In this document: positions 35,981 through 45,340 of the stretch, piece by piece
How positions within the stretch are numbered: the stretch's first letter is position 1
How the letters are laid out: each line of letters begins with the position of its first letter
From: an uncultured Pirellulaceae bacterium
Lineage (GTDB): Bacteria; Planctomycetota; Planctomycetia; Pirellulales; Pirellulaceae
NCBI GenBank assembly: GCA_937928215.1
Contig: CALFWL010000023.1
Span: 1 to 47,344 of the forward strand
Direction: 5' to 3'
DNA length: 47,344 bases
Program-made: the position numbers and the translations under genes
Notes under the pieces: model-generated
What the model saw: the letters and a program-made list of their open reading frames with translations, nothing else
Databases searched by the model: none
Told to the model about the DNA's origin: nothing

Positions 35981-37597
35981 TCAAAGATCGGTGCGAGCAG
36001 TAACCCGAATAACCTCCGCAATCGTCGTGTCCCTCGAACGCATCCTTCGCAAACCATCGCTGCGCAGCAAATGCATTCCTTGTTCGATGGCAAGGTTCCG
36101 AATCTCCGTCGCCGAAGCCTTGTTTTGAATTAGCTTGCGAATCGGGTCATTCAAATGAAGCAACTCAAACAAACCTATTCGCCCATCGTACCCTGTTCGT
36201 CGACAAGCGTCGCACCCAGCGCCAACAGCCAGTTGTGGAAACTCATCGGAGCTAATTCCCAATCGTTCCAAGTCGCCAGCCCCAGCCGCGGTCAACTTCA
36301 CACAGTGCTTGCAAATCCTACGAACCAGTCGCTGAGCCAAGACTCCCGCAAGCGAACTACCAACCAAATATGGCTCAACGCCCAAGTCCAATAATCGCGT
36401 TACCGCGCTGGCGGCATCGTTGGTGTGAAGTGTGGAAAATACTAGGTGCCCGGTTAAGGACGCCTGAATGGACATCATGGCCGTCTCGTGATCGCGAATT
36501 TCCCCCACCATGACAATGTCCGGATCTTGTCGCAAAACCGTTCTCAGCCCCTTGGCAAACGTCATACCTTTCTTCTCACTCACTTGCGTCTGACTGACGC
36601 CTTCGAGTTGATATTCAATTGGATCTTCCAGCGTCAGGACATTTCGATCCTTGGTGTTAATTTCCTGAAGCGCGGCGTAGAGCGTGGTGCTTTTTCCGCT
36701 TCCCGTAGGACCGGTGACCAGAATAAGGCCATGCTCAAGCTCGATCAGTTCGCGCCACCTTCTCAGCACTTCGTCGCCCATCCCGATCTCACCAAGCGAA
36801 TACAGGCTGGATGTCTTATCAAGTAGCCGAATGACAATCCGCTCGCCAAAGCTGGCCGGTAATGAAGCAATTCGCAAATCGATCAGACGGTCCCCCAATT
36901 GCACGGTCGCCCGACCGTCTTGCGGAAGCCGTTTTTCAGCGATATCCATGTGCCCTAGAACTTTGACCCGGCTAAGCACTTCCTCTTGAGACGCTTTAGG
37001 AACTTCAAACGTGTCGAACAAGATGCCGTCGATTCGCATCCGCACAACCAACTTGTCTTCGTAAGGTTGCAAGTGAATGTCCGAAACTTTTTGCTGCGCC
37101 GCTTCAAACAACAACAAATTCACAAGCTTGATGACAGGCGCCCGGTCAGCGCTATTGAGCAAGTCTTCTCGCTGCAAAGAAGCCAATTCTTGAGCTGCAT
37201 TTGCCGTCTCGAACGTTTCGATTAACTCCTGCGTCTCGCCTGATCGCTGCTCGTAACCAGAATTGATCGCTGCTGCAATCTGGGATTGCTCAGCAAACAA
37301 GGGACGAACCTCCATCCCCAGCAGCCTGCCGATAACATCCGTTTGTGTCCATCCACGCATGTCCGAAACAGCGACGGACAAAAAGTCGCCGTCGCTCGCC
37401 AAGCCAACCATGTGGAATGCGCGGGCCAGTCCGATTGGCACCAACTCGACAAACTTCGCCGATGTGGAAACACCACTCAAGCTCGGCCGATACTCGGCGC
37501 CAAAACGGCTAGCCAATGATTGGGCAGACGGATTATCCGGCTGGTCTTTGTCGTTCGCCGCAGAGTCAAACTCAATTATAGGATCCTGAATGCTCAC
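35981..37597 (-). CDS. gspE: Type II secretion ATPase GspE
   Basis: The protein has the N1E domain (PSLSGVSTSAKFVELVPIGLARAF), then the RecA-like ATPase: Walker A GPTGSGKSTTLYAAL, Asp box DRNVLTLEDPIEYQLEGV, Walker B DPDIVMVGEIRDHETA and His box LVFSTLHTNDA. The four cysteines of the zinc element are CKHC and CDAC. It powers pseudopilus growth. The start is unclear: no ATG exists before residue 75, so a GTG at 37597 is used here; a TTG at 37633 lies within an inverted-repeat element. Confidence 0.93.
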   Translation of the reverse strand: MSIQDPIIEFDSAANDKDQPDNPSAQSLASRFGAEYRPSLSGVSTSAKFVELVPIGLARAFHMVGLASDGDFLSVAVSDMRGWTQTDVIGRLLGMEVRPLFAEQSQIAAAINSGYEQRSGETQELIETFETANAAQELASLQREDLLNSADRAPVIKLVNLLLFEAAQQKVSDIHLQPYEDKLVVRMRIDGILFDTFEVPKASQEEVLSRVKVLGHMDIAEKRLPQDGRATVQLGDRLIDLRIASLPASFGERIVIRLLDKTSSLYSLGEIGMGDEVLRRWRELIELEHGLILVTGPTGSGKSTTLYAALQEINTKDRNVLTLEDPIEYQLEGVSQTQVSEKKGMTFAKGLRTVLRQDPDIVMVGEIRDHETAMMSIQASLTGHLVFSTLHTNDAASAVTRLLDLGVEPYLVGSSLAGVLAQRLVRRICKHCVKLTAAGAGDLERLGISSDEFPQLAVGAGCDACRRTGYDGRIGLFELLHLNDPIRKLIQNKASATEIRNLAIEQGMHLLRSDGLRRMRSRDTTIAEVIRVTARTDL

Positions 37598-37598
37598 T

Positions 37599-37702
37599 AG
37601 TGCTTTGTCACACTCAAATGTTCGGGTTACCAACTACATAAATTCTTACCGCCCAACAGATTGCGTTTTCCCGAATCGAACATTCAATAGTCACAAAGCA
37701 CT
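37599..37702. repeat. 104-bp inverted-repeat element abutting gspE start
   Basis: AGTGCTTTGT at 37599-37608 and ACAAAGCACT at 37693-37702 are exact reverse complements; inside, AATGTTCGGG (37617-37626) has a counterpart, CCCGA-ATCG-AACATT, carrying a 4-base insertion near 37670-37684. The arms total about 28 and 33 bases around a 43-base centre. This looks like a miniature inverted-repeat element, or a stem in the gspD-gspE transcript. Confidence 0.65.
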
Positions 37703-37747
37703 CCCCAACTTGCACCTTATGGCTGAAACACGGATCAGTTTCACGCC

Positions 37748-40270
37748 TTACCTCATTAACAACGCTTCACTTCGAGGATACTCCGTTTTTGAATTTCTCG
37801 CCGCACGGTCAGAAAGGAAACGCAGATTGCTGAACTTGTCGTCTCGCAAAATAATCGGTCGGATAAAGATAAACAATGCCGAGTTCTGATTCGTTCGGGA
37901 GCTGCTCTTGGCAAGGTCACGAATGATTGGGATGTCCTCGAGAAACGGAATCGTAGTCACACTGCCCGTATCATCTTGCCGGTTAAGCCCTCCTACAATT
38001 ACCGTATGACCGTCGGGGATCGTCGCGATGCTTTGAATTGAATTGATCTGCCTCGGAGGAGGAAGAGTGCCGCCGCCCCCGGTCTGAAACGAACTGAACT
38101 CAATTGAAAAATCCAATTCCAAATGGTCGCCTTCACTGATATGAGGGATGACGGAAATTTTCGTTCCCGCTTCCTGACTACCACCAAGGCTTGTCGTTGA
38201 TACCGTGTTGGAGGCATTCACACTTTCAAAAGGTTGGCTCACGACACTTTCGATAACGCCTTCGGCATTTTCGTTGACTAAGATTCTGGGGGAGGCAACG
38301 ACCCTCGCCCGGCTGTGAGCCGACAATGCACGAACAATCACGTCGGCAATGTCAGGTGATATCAATGCGCCATTAAAACCGGTCAAGCCTCCAGAATCCG
38401 AGATTGACAGCAAGCCGTTGTCCAAATTGACATCGGAAAGCCCAAACTGGCTAAACCCAAACACGCGCCGATCCCCCGCCCGGTCCCCGCCAGAAACTTC
38501 GATTCCCAAGCTAAATTGGTCACTAGTGTCGATCGTGACAACCTTGGCTTCGATCAAAACTTGGGGGCTTCGACGGTCGATCTTTTCGATCAACTCTTCG
38601 TAGACTCGATGGGTCGCTGCATCTGCAATCACCACTAAGCTATTTGAATTTGTATCCGCCGTAACTTGTGCTCTCTCTTGGGAAAATAAATCGCTACTGA
38701 AACCTTCATTCAGCCTTAAACTGTCCCCGGTCCGACTGCCTCGATTGCTACGATTTGCGATGGGCAGGTCGAGCGATTGGCTATTCGGATCCCGAGACGG
38801 TTCGGCAGGCTCTTGAAAAGAAGCTAACGCGACCGTTTTGTCGACCGGGATACGACCAACGGCCCCCGCATTAACAATGGATTCGTCCATGGTAGAAGCA
38901 CTCGCTTTTCTGGCCCCCAAGGGAGTTCCTGGGAAACCGTTGCCGCCACTCCTTGAATCAACCGGGATTCCGAAACTCCCCCGTCCAAAATCCCCCCCGC
39001 CGTTGCCCAATCCGTTAAAACCACGATCGAACGAGCCTTGATTGAATGGGGCGTTGTTAAAAGGAAAACCCTGAAATTGTGTGTCCCGTCGAGAAGCACC
39101 GCGTCTTGACCCCGAATTCCCAAGCACCGGACCGAAGGTCAACCCTTGCAGCGCCCGGATAGTGTCGAGCGCCTCAACGGCAGATATGTTTTTCAACTTA
39201 TAAAAGCGGACGGGGCTCTTTTCTTTTTGTGTTTCCGTATCCATTTGACGGACCAATTCCCCCACCCGGGCATGTAACTCTGGCGTTCCGGTCACAATCA
39301 GGAGATTCGATTCCTCATCGGTAGCTGATTCGTAGTCAAGACTGCTGACACGGCTTTTCACAAGTTTTCTGACCAACGATTCAATCCGAACGGCAGAAAC
39401 ATGTTTTAACCGAAACACTTTGGTTGACTGTCCCAAGGACACATCCAGTTGCTTAGCCAAGTCCAAAGCATCCTGAACCAATTTTTTCTTGCCCACGATC
39501 GCCAACTGGTTGGTCCGCTCTACATTGAGCACACTGATCACCCCAGCCTTGGCTGAGTCTACTCCGGTTCTGGCAGTTATCAACTGTTCGACTTTTTGCT
39601 TCAGTTCTTCTGACTTGATGTTGATGGCAGTATAAAAACTGTACTCCGATTCTGGCTGGGGCACGTCAACACGCTCCAACAGATTTTTGATTTTCCGAAT
39701 ATCCGTCGTCGATGCAGTCACTGCGATCGCGTTTTGATTTTCGAAAACGCTAGGTTGAGGACTATCGTCACCGATAAAATGCTCAATCAATGATTTAACA
39801 CTCGTCGGGCGGATGTGTTTCAGTATGAACGTATGGTTGACATATGCTGGCCCTCCAAACGCTGCTTCAACCTGCTCAATACTTTTTCCACCTGCCGCGT
39901 AAGACCGAACTTCTTCCTTTTCGACGATCCTACGAAAACCAGGGGCATCATCATTAACAAGCACCATGTCGTGAGCCCGCAGAGCACTCTGCAACAACGC
40001 AATCAGTTGATCGGCGTTGATCTTTGAAGGTGCTCGCAACATCACCCGCTTGTTTTCAAGCTTTTTCTTGTCGTAAAGAATGTTAAACCGCAGTTTTTGA
40101 CTCACCAGATCTGCCAGCACCTCAAGCTCTATCTCGTCGGCAAGCTTCGCTGACAAACCTTTGCCATCGATCGCACTCGTCGTTGGTTCTTGGCAGCAAC
40201 AACAAGCTTGAAACACCATCGCGAAAATCGCTGGCAGCAATATCCATTTGGACAGCAGGTTGAGTTTCAT
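37748..40270 (-). CDS. gspD: Type II secretion outer-membrane secretin GspD
   Basis: From the ATG at 40270 the product has 840 residues. The signal peptide (MKLNLLSKWILLPAIFAMVF) is followed by four consecutive cysteines (23-26) that could include a lipobox cysteine. Domains N0 to N3 follow: NILYDKKKLENKRV (N0), then repeated KH-like N domains with LKHIRPTSVKSLIEHF, RLKHVSAVRIESLVRKL and YKLKNISAVEALDTI. A Gly/Asn/Phe-rich insertion interrupts N3. The secretin core contains VLIEAKVVTID, RARVVASPRILV and the signature VIVGGLNRQDDTGSVTTIPFLEDIPI. It forms the outer-membrane exit channel. Confidence 0.95.
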   Translation of the reverse strand: MKLNLLSKWILLPAIFAMVFQACCCCQEPTTSAIDGKGLSAKLADEIELEVLADLVSQKLRFNILYDKKKLENKRVMLRAPSKINADQLIALLQSALRAHDMVLVNDDAPGFRRIVEKEEVRSYAAGGKSIEQVEAAFGGPAYVNHTFILKHIRPTSVKSLIEHFIGDDSPQPSVFENQNAIAVTASTTDIRKIKNLLERVDVPQPESEYSFYTAINIKSEELKQKVEQLITARTGVDSAKAGVISVLNVERTNQLAIVGKKKLVQDALDLAKQLDVSLGQSTKVFRLKHVSAVRIESLVRKLVKSRVSSLDYESATDEESNLLIVTGTPELHARVGELVRQMDTETQKEKSPVRFYKLKNISAVEALDTIRALQGLTFGPVLGNSGSRRGASRRDTQFQGFPFNNAPFNQGSFDRGFNGLGNGGGDFGRGSFGIPVDSRSGGNGFPGTPLGARKASASTMDESIVNAGAVGRIPVDKTVALASFQEPAEPSRDPNSQSLDLPIANRSNRGSRTGDSLRLNEGFSSDLFSQERAQVTADTNSNSLVVIADAATHRVYEELIEKIDRRSPQVLIEAKVVTIDTSDQFSLGIEVSGGDRAGDRRVFGFSQFGLSDVNLDNGLLSISDSGGLTGFNGALISPDIADVIVRALSAHSRARVVASPRILVNENAEGVIESVVSQPFESVNASNTVSTTSLGGSQEAGTKISVIPHISEGDHLELDFSIEFSSFQTGGGGTLPPPRQINSIQSIATIPDGHTVIVGGLNRQDDTGSVTTIPFLEDIPIIRDLAKSSSRTNQNSALFIFIRPIILRDDKFSNLRFLSDRAARNSKTEYPRSEALLMR

Positions 40271-40399
40271 TTTACTTTTACCTTGAAACTTGACCACAAT
40301 ATCGCACCACCGGCCCTAGGAATATCTCGTTGGTATCGCATCGACAATACATCCCGTCCATTCGACAACCGATCTAATCTACAACTTCTCTACAACTTC

Positions 40400-41260
40400 T
40401 TACGGAATCAGCTCCCGCTTGGCTTCCGGCATTTCAGGAAGCTCAAGTGGACTCAGGATTTTATTAGTGGAGGCCTCGGGTGCCTGTAACCGAGGCTCAA
40501 TCGGGGTAATCACACTTGTCTGCACACCGGTGTCTTGATCTTGCGGAGGCCCCGCTGCTTCCAGCGGGGCCGAAAAAGAATCAATTGTGCCGCCCCCGGT
40601 AATCACCGCATCACCACTCCACAAATGATCCATCAAATGCATCTCAACCGGCCCCGAGACGTAAGGGCTGTCCAAATCACCAAGTTCGAGCTGTTCCGCA
40701 GCCCAGTCTTGCCATTCCGGCCGATTTTCGATCAGCCGCAGTTCCTCTAGTTGGTCGCGAACATCCGTCGTTCGATCACCACGCGAAATTCTCGCTCGCA
40801 CGAGGTTGCCTAGATACTCCGGATTGGTTGGATGCAATTCGTAGGCTTGCGAAAAATAATTGACCGCTTCGTCGAATTTGTCTACCCGCTCATATATCAA
40901 ACCAATGTTGTTCAGTGGTTCAGGTCGATCGGGCATTTCACAATTGGCCAGCTCGAATTCCCGGGCGGCCAAGTAGTTATCACCATTATCAAAATAGAGC
41001 TTCCCCAAATTATTGTGTGCCGGTCCGAAACTTGAGTCAGCGATTAACGCTTGGTGGAAAGCCTTTTCGGCAGCCTGCCAGTTCCCCTCAGCGAACAACT
41101 CAACCCCAACACGGTTTTTTCGCCGTGCTAACCGGGGGTGCGGAATCAATGACGCCGAAACATCCTGGTAGTCAGGCTGTCTCCGGCTGGCGCGAAACTC
41201 TGCACACCCGCATATCGCCAAGTAGGCGATAAGGCAGATCATTAACAGAATCGGTTTCAA
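40400..41260 (-). CDS. TPR lipoprotein, candidate secretin pilotin
   Basis: The TTG start at 41260 overlaps the gspM stop (TTGA) and yields a typical lipoprotein signal, MKPILLMICLIAYLAICGC; ATG 41242 is also possible. The mature 260-residue part holds three or four TPR repeats (about 55-160): GNWQAAEKAFHQALIADSSFGPAHNNLGKL, GDNYLAAREFELA, RPEPLNNIGLIYERVDKFDEAVNYFSQAYEL. The C-terminal third is Pro-rich and variable. PilF/Tgl-type TPR lipoproteins are pilotins for pilus secretins, so its place immediately before gspD suggests it helps localise GspD. This is inference. Confidence 0.75.
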   Translation of the reverse strand: MKPILLMICLIAYLAICGCAEFRASRRQPDYQDVSASLIPHPRLARRKNRVGVELFAEGNWQAAEKAFHQALIADSSFGPAHNNLGKLYFDNGDNYLAAREFELANCEMPDRPEPLNNIGLIYERVDKFDEAVNYFSQAYELHPTNPEYLGNLVRARISRGDRTTDVRDQLEELRLIENRPEWQDWAAEQLELGDLDSPYVSGPVEMHLMDHLWSGDAVITGGGTIDSFSAPLEAAGPPQDQDTGVQTSVITPIEPRLQAPEASTNKILSPLELPEMPEAKRELIP

Positions 41261-41898
41261 AGGAACGATACCAGTACAGTAATTAATTGCAGAAAAATAG
41301 ACGGCCCAGCCCAGCGTCGACGGTCGATCAAACCTGCTTTGCCACCGACGCTTTTGGAGGAAATCGCAATTGCTGTCAATGTCAATCCGACGTTCCATAA
41401 CTCTTGGTCATCTTGATTGGACGCATTCAACGCCTTAAAGCTGATGCGTTCCACCCGAAGCGAGTTTTCTCCCTGCTCTAACGAAACAAGAAGACGTATC
41501 ACTTGCTCCATACTCACGCCACCAAACTCCATCACGGTTGACTGAATTTCAAAGGAACTGTCCGGCAATTGACGGACGGGCTGGGGCGAAATCAATGTAT
41601 TCTGTTGATCAGAAATGCCAGCTGCCAGCTTGGCGACCGCTATCTTCTCAGATGTAAAATTAAGCTGGCCCGGAATTTGGCTCGAACCGGCCATATTTTT
41701 AGAACCGCGAATCTGCCCGGCCAACACTTCGATTTCCTCTGACTCTTGTTGTACCCGCTGTAGCGCCCTGAAGGCTCTACTTTGAGTCTGCGACAACATG
41801 ATCGCACCAACGGCAAGGCAAACGACCAGTCCCGACGACAATCGCAAGTCAACAGGTCGAGGCCCCTCGGCAGTCGCGACAGCGTGTTTTTCGGTCAT
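41257..41898 (-). CDS. gspM: GspM-like assembly-platform protein
   Basis: A 213-residue bitopic protein with a membrane segment at about 22-38 (SSGLVVCLAVGAIMLS), a short coiled coil and a ferredoxin-like periplasmic part (MEFGGVSMEQVIRLLVSLEQ, LRVERISFKAL), which is the arrangement of GspM or PilO. A final hydrophobic stretch at the end is unusual. It overlaps gspL by 4 bp (ATGA), as partners often do. Sequence similarity to GspM is not evident by eye; the call relies on topology and order in the operon. Confidence 0.62.
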   Translation of the reverse strand: MTEKHAVATAEGPRPVDLRLSSGLVVCLAVGAIMLSQTQSRAFRALQRVQQESEEIEVLAGQIRGSKNMAGSSQIPGQLNFTSEKIAVAKLAAGISDQQNTLISPQPVRQLPDSSFEIQSTVMEFGGVSMEQVIRLLVSLEQGENSLRVERISFKALNASNQDDQELWNVGLTLTAIAISSKSVGGKAGLIDRRRWAGPSIFLQLITVLVSFL

Positions 41899-43310
41899 TG
41901 CTCCTCCCGGTGCTGTTTTTCCGATTTCAGTGACACAACCAGTTTGCCCGCCACCATGACTTTGTCGTTTTGATAACGTGTCGGAAAAGCCGATACCTCG
42001 AAACCGGTTAAAACCAACCGCCGCTTTAAATCTTCAGCATCGGCACGATTGGCAAACTGGGCATCGAAGTCAACTGATCCATCGGGCTGAAACTTGATGC
42101 GCTGCACGTCGACTGCTTTGCCTGAGGGGATCGAGCTCAACAGCATCCGTAGCGAAGTGACTGGGGAAACATGAGCCTGAGTTGCCTCGGCAAACGCTTG
42201 TTTTTCCAAGAGCTGTTTCCTTTCAATTTGTAATCGCATCTTAATCCCTTTAGGGATTGCGGTACCGGGATGCAACTGAGCAAAAGCAGCCTCCTGAGCC
42301 TTGCGATAGCCAGAACGCGCCCGATCAAGCCGATGGGTTTGCCAGCCCAACGACACCATCACCAGCAAGATGCCCAACGAAACCAAAGTTAACGAATAAT
42401 TGATCGCGCTGCGAACATTGGCGAGACGATCGCCGGTCGAAAAAACGCCTCGGTTAAACTCGAGCCAAGCCTTTACTTTGCCATCAAGGATCTGCCGCGA
42501 CATCACCTTTGTAGCGGACGAGAGCCCCGATGGTGGGTCGGTGGTTTTCAATTCGACGGGGAAACGCAGTCGCTGCACCAACTGATGGGGTCGTGAGAAC
42601 GTTGTCGTAGCGCAACCGCTCACCGCCCACATTTGACAATTATGCCCCTGGCTCGAACTCTCTTGCTCGTGCAAAATCTCCAATGCTTGGGCCGCGCTAT
42701 CAAGCGAATCAGGCAAACACAGCCAACGGTACGGTTGACGATCTTTAAGCAAAACCAACTCAGACCGGTTAGGCCCATCGATTAACATCCAAAAATTCTC
42801 CGAGGCTGCTTCGAATGGCGACTCTCCCGCCAATGCCTGAGCCGTCAGCATCGAATGTGGGCAAATGGAAGTAATCCGAATGTCCGCAAACCGCAGCGAC
42901 CTAATCAACTGCACATGTCGAGCAATGGGAACTCCAACGCCAAAAATGCTTTTATCCTGTATGACAAAGTCGGCGATAATCTCCTCTGCTGAAAACGGCA
43001 AAAATCGTTCAAATTCGTACCGCAATAAATCTCTGCTTTTCAATGCCGCCACATCCTCCACCGTGTAAGCTGACGGGAAGCAGCTGTTGGCCCCCAAGGC
43101 AAGCATCACTGGCTCGCCATGGTACCCGTTCTCCTTGAGCGTCCGGATAATCTGCTCGGCTGCAACTCCCCCGCCGCTCGCACTCTCGTGGTCGGTTTCA
43201 TCCCCGCCTTGGATGTCGACAATTTCACCGGCGGCTGCTTGGTCGAAACGCTCAATGCTCCAACCGGCAAGCCTCTCAGTAATGATCCAGCAGTCGTTTT
43301 TTGCCATCAC
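41895..43310 (-). CDS. gspL: GspL-like assembly-platform protein
   Basis: A 471-residue protein whose N-terminal part is an actin-like/PilM-type cytoplasmic domain (VMLALGANSCFPSAYTVEDVA, LRYEFERFLPFSAEEIIADF), then one membrane helix (about 321-340), then a PilN-like periplasmic ferredoxin domain (SLRMLLSSIPSGKAVDVQRIKF). This PilM-PilN fusion is the architecture of GspL, which couples the ATPase to the pseudopilus. ATGA overlaps occur with both gspC upstream and gspM downstream. Individual residues are divergent. Confidence 0.78.
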   Translation of the reverse strand: MMAKNDCWIITERLAGWSIERFDQAAAGEIVDIQGGDETDHESASGGGVAAEQIIRTLKENGYHGEPVMLALGANSCFPSAYTVEDVAALKSRDLLRYEFERFLPFSAEEIIADFVIQDKSIFGVGVPIARHVQLIRSLRFADIRITSICPHSMLTAQALAGESPFEAASENFWMLIDGPNRSELVLLKDRQPYRWLCLPDSLDSAAQALEILHEQESSSQGHNCQMWAVSGCATTTFSRPHQLVQRLRFPVELKTTDPPSGLSSATKVMSRQILDGKVKAWLEFNRGVFSTGDRLANVRSAINYSLTLVSLGILLVMVSLGWQTHRLDRARSGYRKAQEAAFAQLHPGTAIPKGIKMRLQIERKQLLEKQAFAEATQAHVSPVTSLRMLLSSIPSGKAVDVQRIKFQPDGSVDFDAQFANRADAEDLKRRLVLTGFEVSAFPTRYQNDKVMVAGKLVVSLKSEKQHREEQ

Positions 43311-43852
43311 TTTGGCTTCGGAAGATTCAGTCGGTCGATTGTGCCATCGCTATATTTGACCTCAACATGATCGATATAAATAGCCGTCAAAACCGTGTCT
43401 TGATCCCCAATGGATTGCCCGACCCTGCGCAACAAACTCTGCTGCTGCCCCTTGGGGGCGAGGATAGCGAAGGAATCCGACGCTTTGTCAGATTGAAAAA
43501 AAATACCACGAAGAACCAGCGTGGCTTTGGGGCGGGCTTTCTTTTTCTTGATGACAGGACTCGGAGGCGTCTTTTTTTTCTTCTTGTTTGCTTGAAGACT
43601 GATGTGCCAGATTTTTTCGAAATCTTCGATCGCTGGCCTGATCTGTTTCGTTTGATTCAAGGCAGCGACGCCCCCTAAGGGATTCAAACGAACGTTATGC
43701 GTCTTTTTCACTAGTGGAATTGAAAAAAAAATGACCTTTACGGAATAGCACAATGCGGTCACAAAAAACAGTGTCGAAGCGGTGATTAAAATTCGCCGTT
43801 GCAGTTGACTGGACAAACGCTTGCTCTCCGTGGGCACGAACCGCATCATCAA
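43307..43852 (-). CDS. gspC: GspC-like inner-membrane component
   Basis: A 181-residue bitopic protein: a cytoplasmic N-terminus, a membrane helix (about 21-42), a Lys/Pro-rich linker (KKKKKTPPSPVIKKKKARP) and a C-terminal HR-like domain: LVLRGIFFQSDKASDSFAIL, RRVGQSIGDQDTVLTAIYID, VEVKYSDGTIDRL. The HR domain of GspC binds the secretin N0 domain. No PDZ domain follows, as in some shorter GspC homologues. It is the first gene of the operon, so the promoter should lie in the upstream gap. Confidence 0.78.
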   Translation of the reverse strand: MMMRFVPTESKRLSSQLQRRILITASTLFFVTALCYSVKVIFFSIPLVKKTHNVRLNPLGGVAALNQTKQIRPAIEDFEKIWHISLQANKKKKKTPPSPVIKKKKARPKATLVLRGIFFQSDKASDSFAILAPKGQQQSLLRRVGQSIGDQDTVLTAIYIDHVEVKYSDGTIDRLNLPKPK

Positions 43853-44460
43853 TGGGTACCTAACGCTACCAAAAACAGTCCCGGTCCGCCAGGACCGCGA
43901 TGCTCGGCTCTCGACTCATTTATTTGCGGTTACAGGGAAGCGTCATAAGGTGAGCGGCAGATGAGAATTTACCAACCAAAGCCGTCAAGCGACGGGGCTT
44001 AACACAATTTCGTGGCATATTCTTACTCGCCTTCCGCCTGAGCGAATTGCGATTTCTAACTTGCGGTTTTGCAGAATCCTATGAGGCAAGGTTACGCGGG
44101 CGTGAATTTGCACAACCTAGGCAGGACGTGAAAAATGCGCGAGCTTGAATTCTGTGAAATAGATTGCATTCCACCAATGGTCAAAAAATAAATTTGACTG
44201 CGTTGAGATGTTTATTCGTGCCCCGCTTGAGACGTTGCCATGCTGGTTTTTCACTGCTTCAAGATACCTTTCATCAGCTTGCTGATGGTCGTGAATGAAA
44301 AAGCGGATGCGCGAAATGGAATATTCTTCTGTGATTTAATTGAAATTACCTTGAAGTGATTTCATTGATTGGTAGATTGACACCGCGCTCAGCGCAACGT
44401 GGATTGTTATTGCAATTTCGCTTGAATGATTTCATTTACCTCGTCGGTTTTGTTGGTCGC
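43853..44460. other. 608-bp gap between type II operon and exported-protein gene
   Basis: This divergent region should contain the type II operon promoter and that of the gene at 44461. No gene is supported; the extra 35 codons upstream of 44461 in that gene's frame lack protein character. A short stem, CGGTCC-GCCA-GGACCG (43882-43897), lies just upstream of gspC. Confidence 0.55.
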
Positions 44461-45228
44461 ATGAGATTCAGATATCCTGTTGTTGGCATTTTGATCGCGG
44501 CAGTTGCTGTGGTTGTGTTGATGTTTGCTTTCTGGCGTGGCAGTCAGGATCCGGTTGCCGTGGGCAACCGAGATCAACAAGACGGGGTTGCGGTTCAAGG
44601 TGGGCAACAAACCGCGGGTGATGGTAGCGGGGTGGTGATCGGTGGCGTGCGGCGAATGCCGACCGATGTAGCCGCTGATGGCGATTCCAAGGATGACGAC
44701 GGTCAAGACACTGCCGACTCGTTGTCGTACGGCAAGCTTCCGGGGGTTGCCATCGACGCGAATCCTCAGGTGGCCGCTGTCGCGGCAGCCATTAAGGAAC
44801 AGCGTAACCCGGAACAGGTATCGTCGCTTGTTCGACCTCGGCCTTTCGATCCTGCTGCGTTCCAGGCAGATCCCCAGAAGTATCTTGATACGGTCGAGCC
44901 CGGTCGGGTGTTTGCGGTACTGCAGCCGGGGGCTGATGCTCCGGCCATTCGCAGGGTCAGTCGCAGGTACCAGCAGATTAACCAAGGGGAGGTAGTTGCC
45001 GTCCAGGTGGCTGCTCCAGTTGGTGCGCCGGTGACGTTCACGTCCTTCGACGCAGGACAGTTTGAGAATCAATTGACCAGCATCACGGTCATCGCGGATG
45101 AAGACGGTGTTGCCACGGCGCGCTTTTCGGGCACGTCGGGCACGATCAGCGATGTGAATATTTTGGCGGGCTCCCCGCTGGCTGCGGGGAATGTCAGCTT
45201 TGTGGTGGATGTAGCTGTCAGACGGTAG
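44461..45228 (+). CDS. Membrane-anchored exported protein with Ig-like end
   Basis: The ATG at 44461 is chosen because it is followed directly by a signal anchor (MRFRYPVVGILIAAVAVVVLMFAF). The 255-residue product then has a Gly/Gln/Asp-rich spacer to about residue 90, a segment resembling cell-surface linkers, and a C-terminal beta domain (about 165-255) with GAPVTFTSFDAGQFEN and DEDGVATARFSGTSG, reminiscent of Big_1-type Ig-like folds. It is co-directional with and 112 bp before the RHS/LamG gene and may serve in its export or anchoring. Function unknown. Confidence 0.65.
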   Translation: MRFRYPVVGILIAAVAVVVLMFAFWRGSQDPVAVGNRDQQDGVAVQGGQQTAGDGSGVVIGGVRRMPTDVAADGDSKDDDGQDTADSLSYGKLPGVAIDANPQVAAVAAAIKEQRNPEQVSSLVRPRPFDPAAFQADPQKYLDTVEPGRVFAVLQPGADAPAIRRVSRRYQQINQGEVVAVQVAAPVGAPVTFTSFDAGQFENQLTSITVIADEDGVATARFSGTSGTISDVNILAGSPLAAGNVSFVVDVAVRR

Positions 45229-45340
45229 CGCGTTGAGCGGAATGAGCGGAGCGGGAGTGAGTTGGTCGGTTCCGGCGTTGGCGATCTGCCAGGCCCGAAC
45301 TGGCACTGAGTGCGTTCTTTTCTTTTTTTCCTTTTCTTTG

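Noticed and set aside
45294-45315. TGGCACTGAGTGCG, resembling a sigma-54 promoter
   Set aside because: The GC element is two bases out of register with the GG element, so the required -24/-12 spacing is not met.
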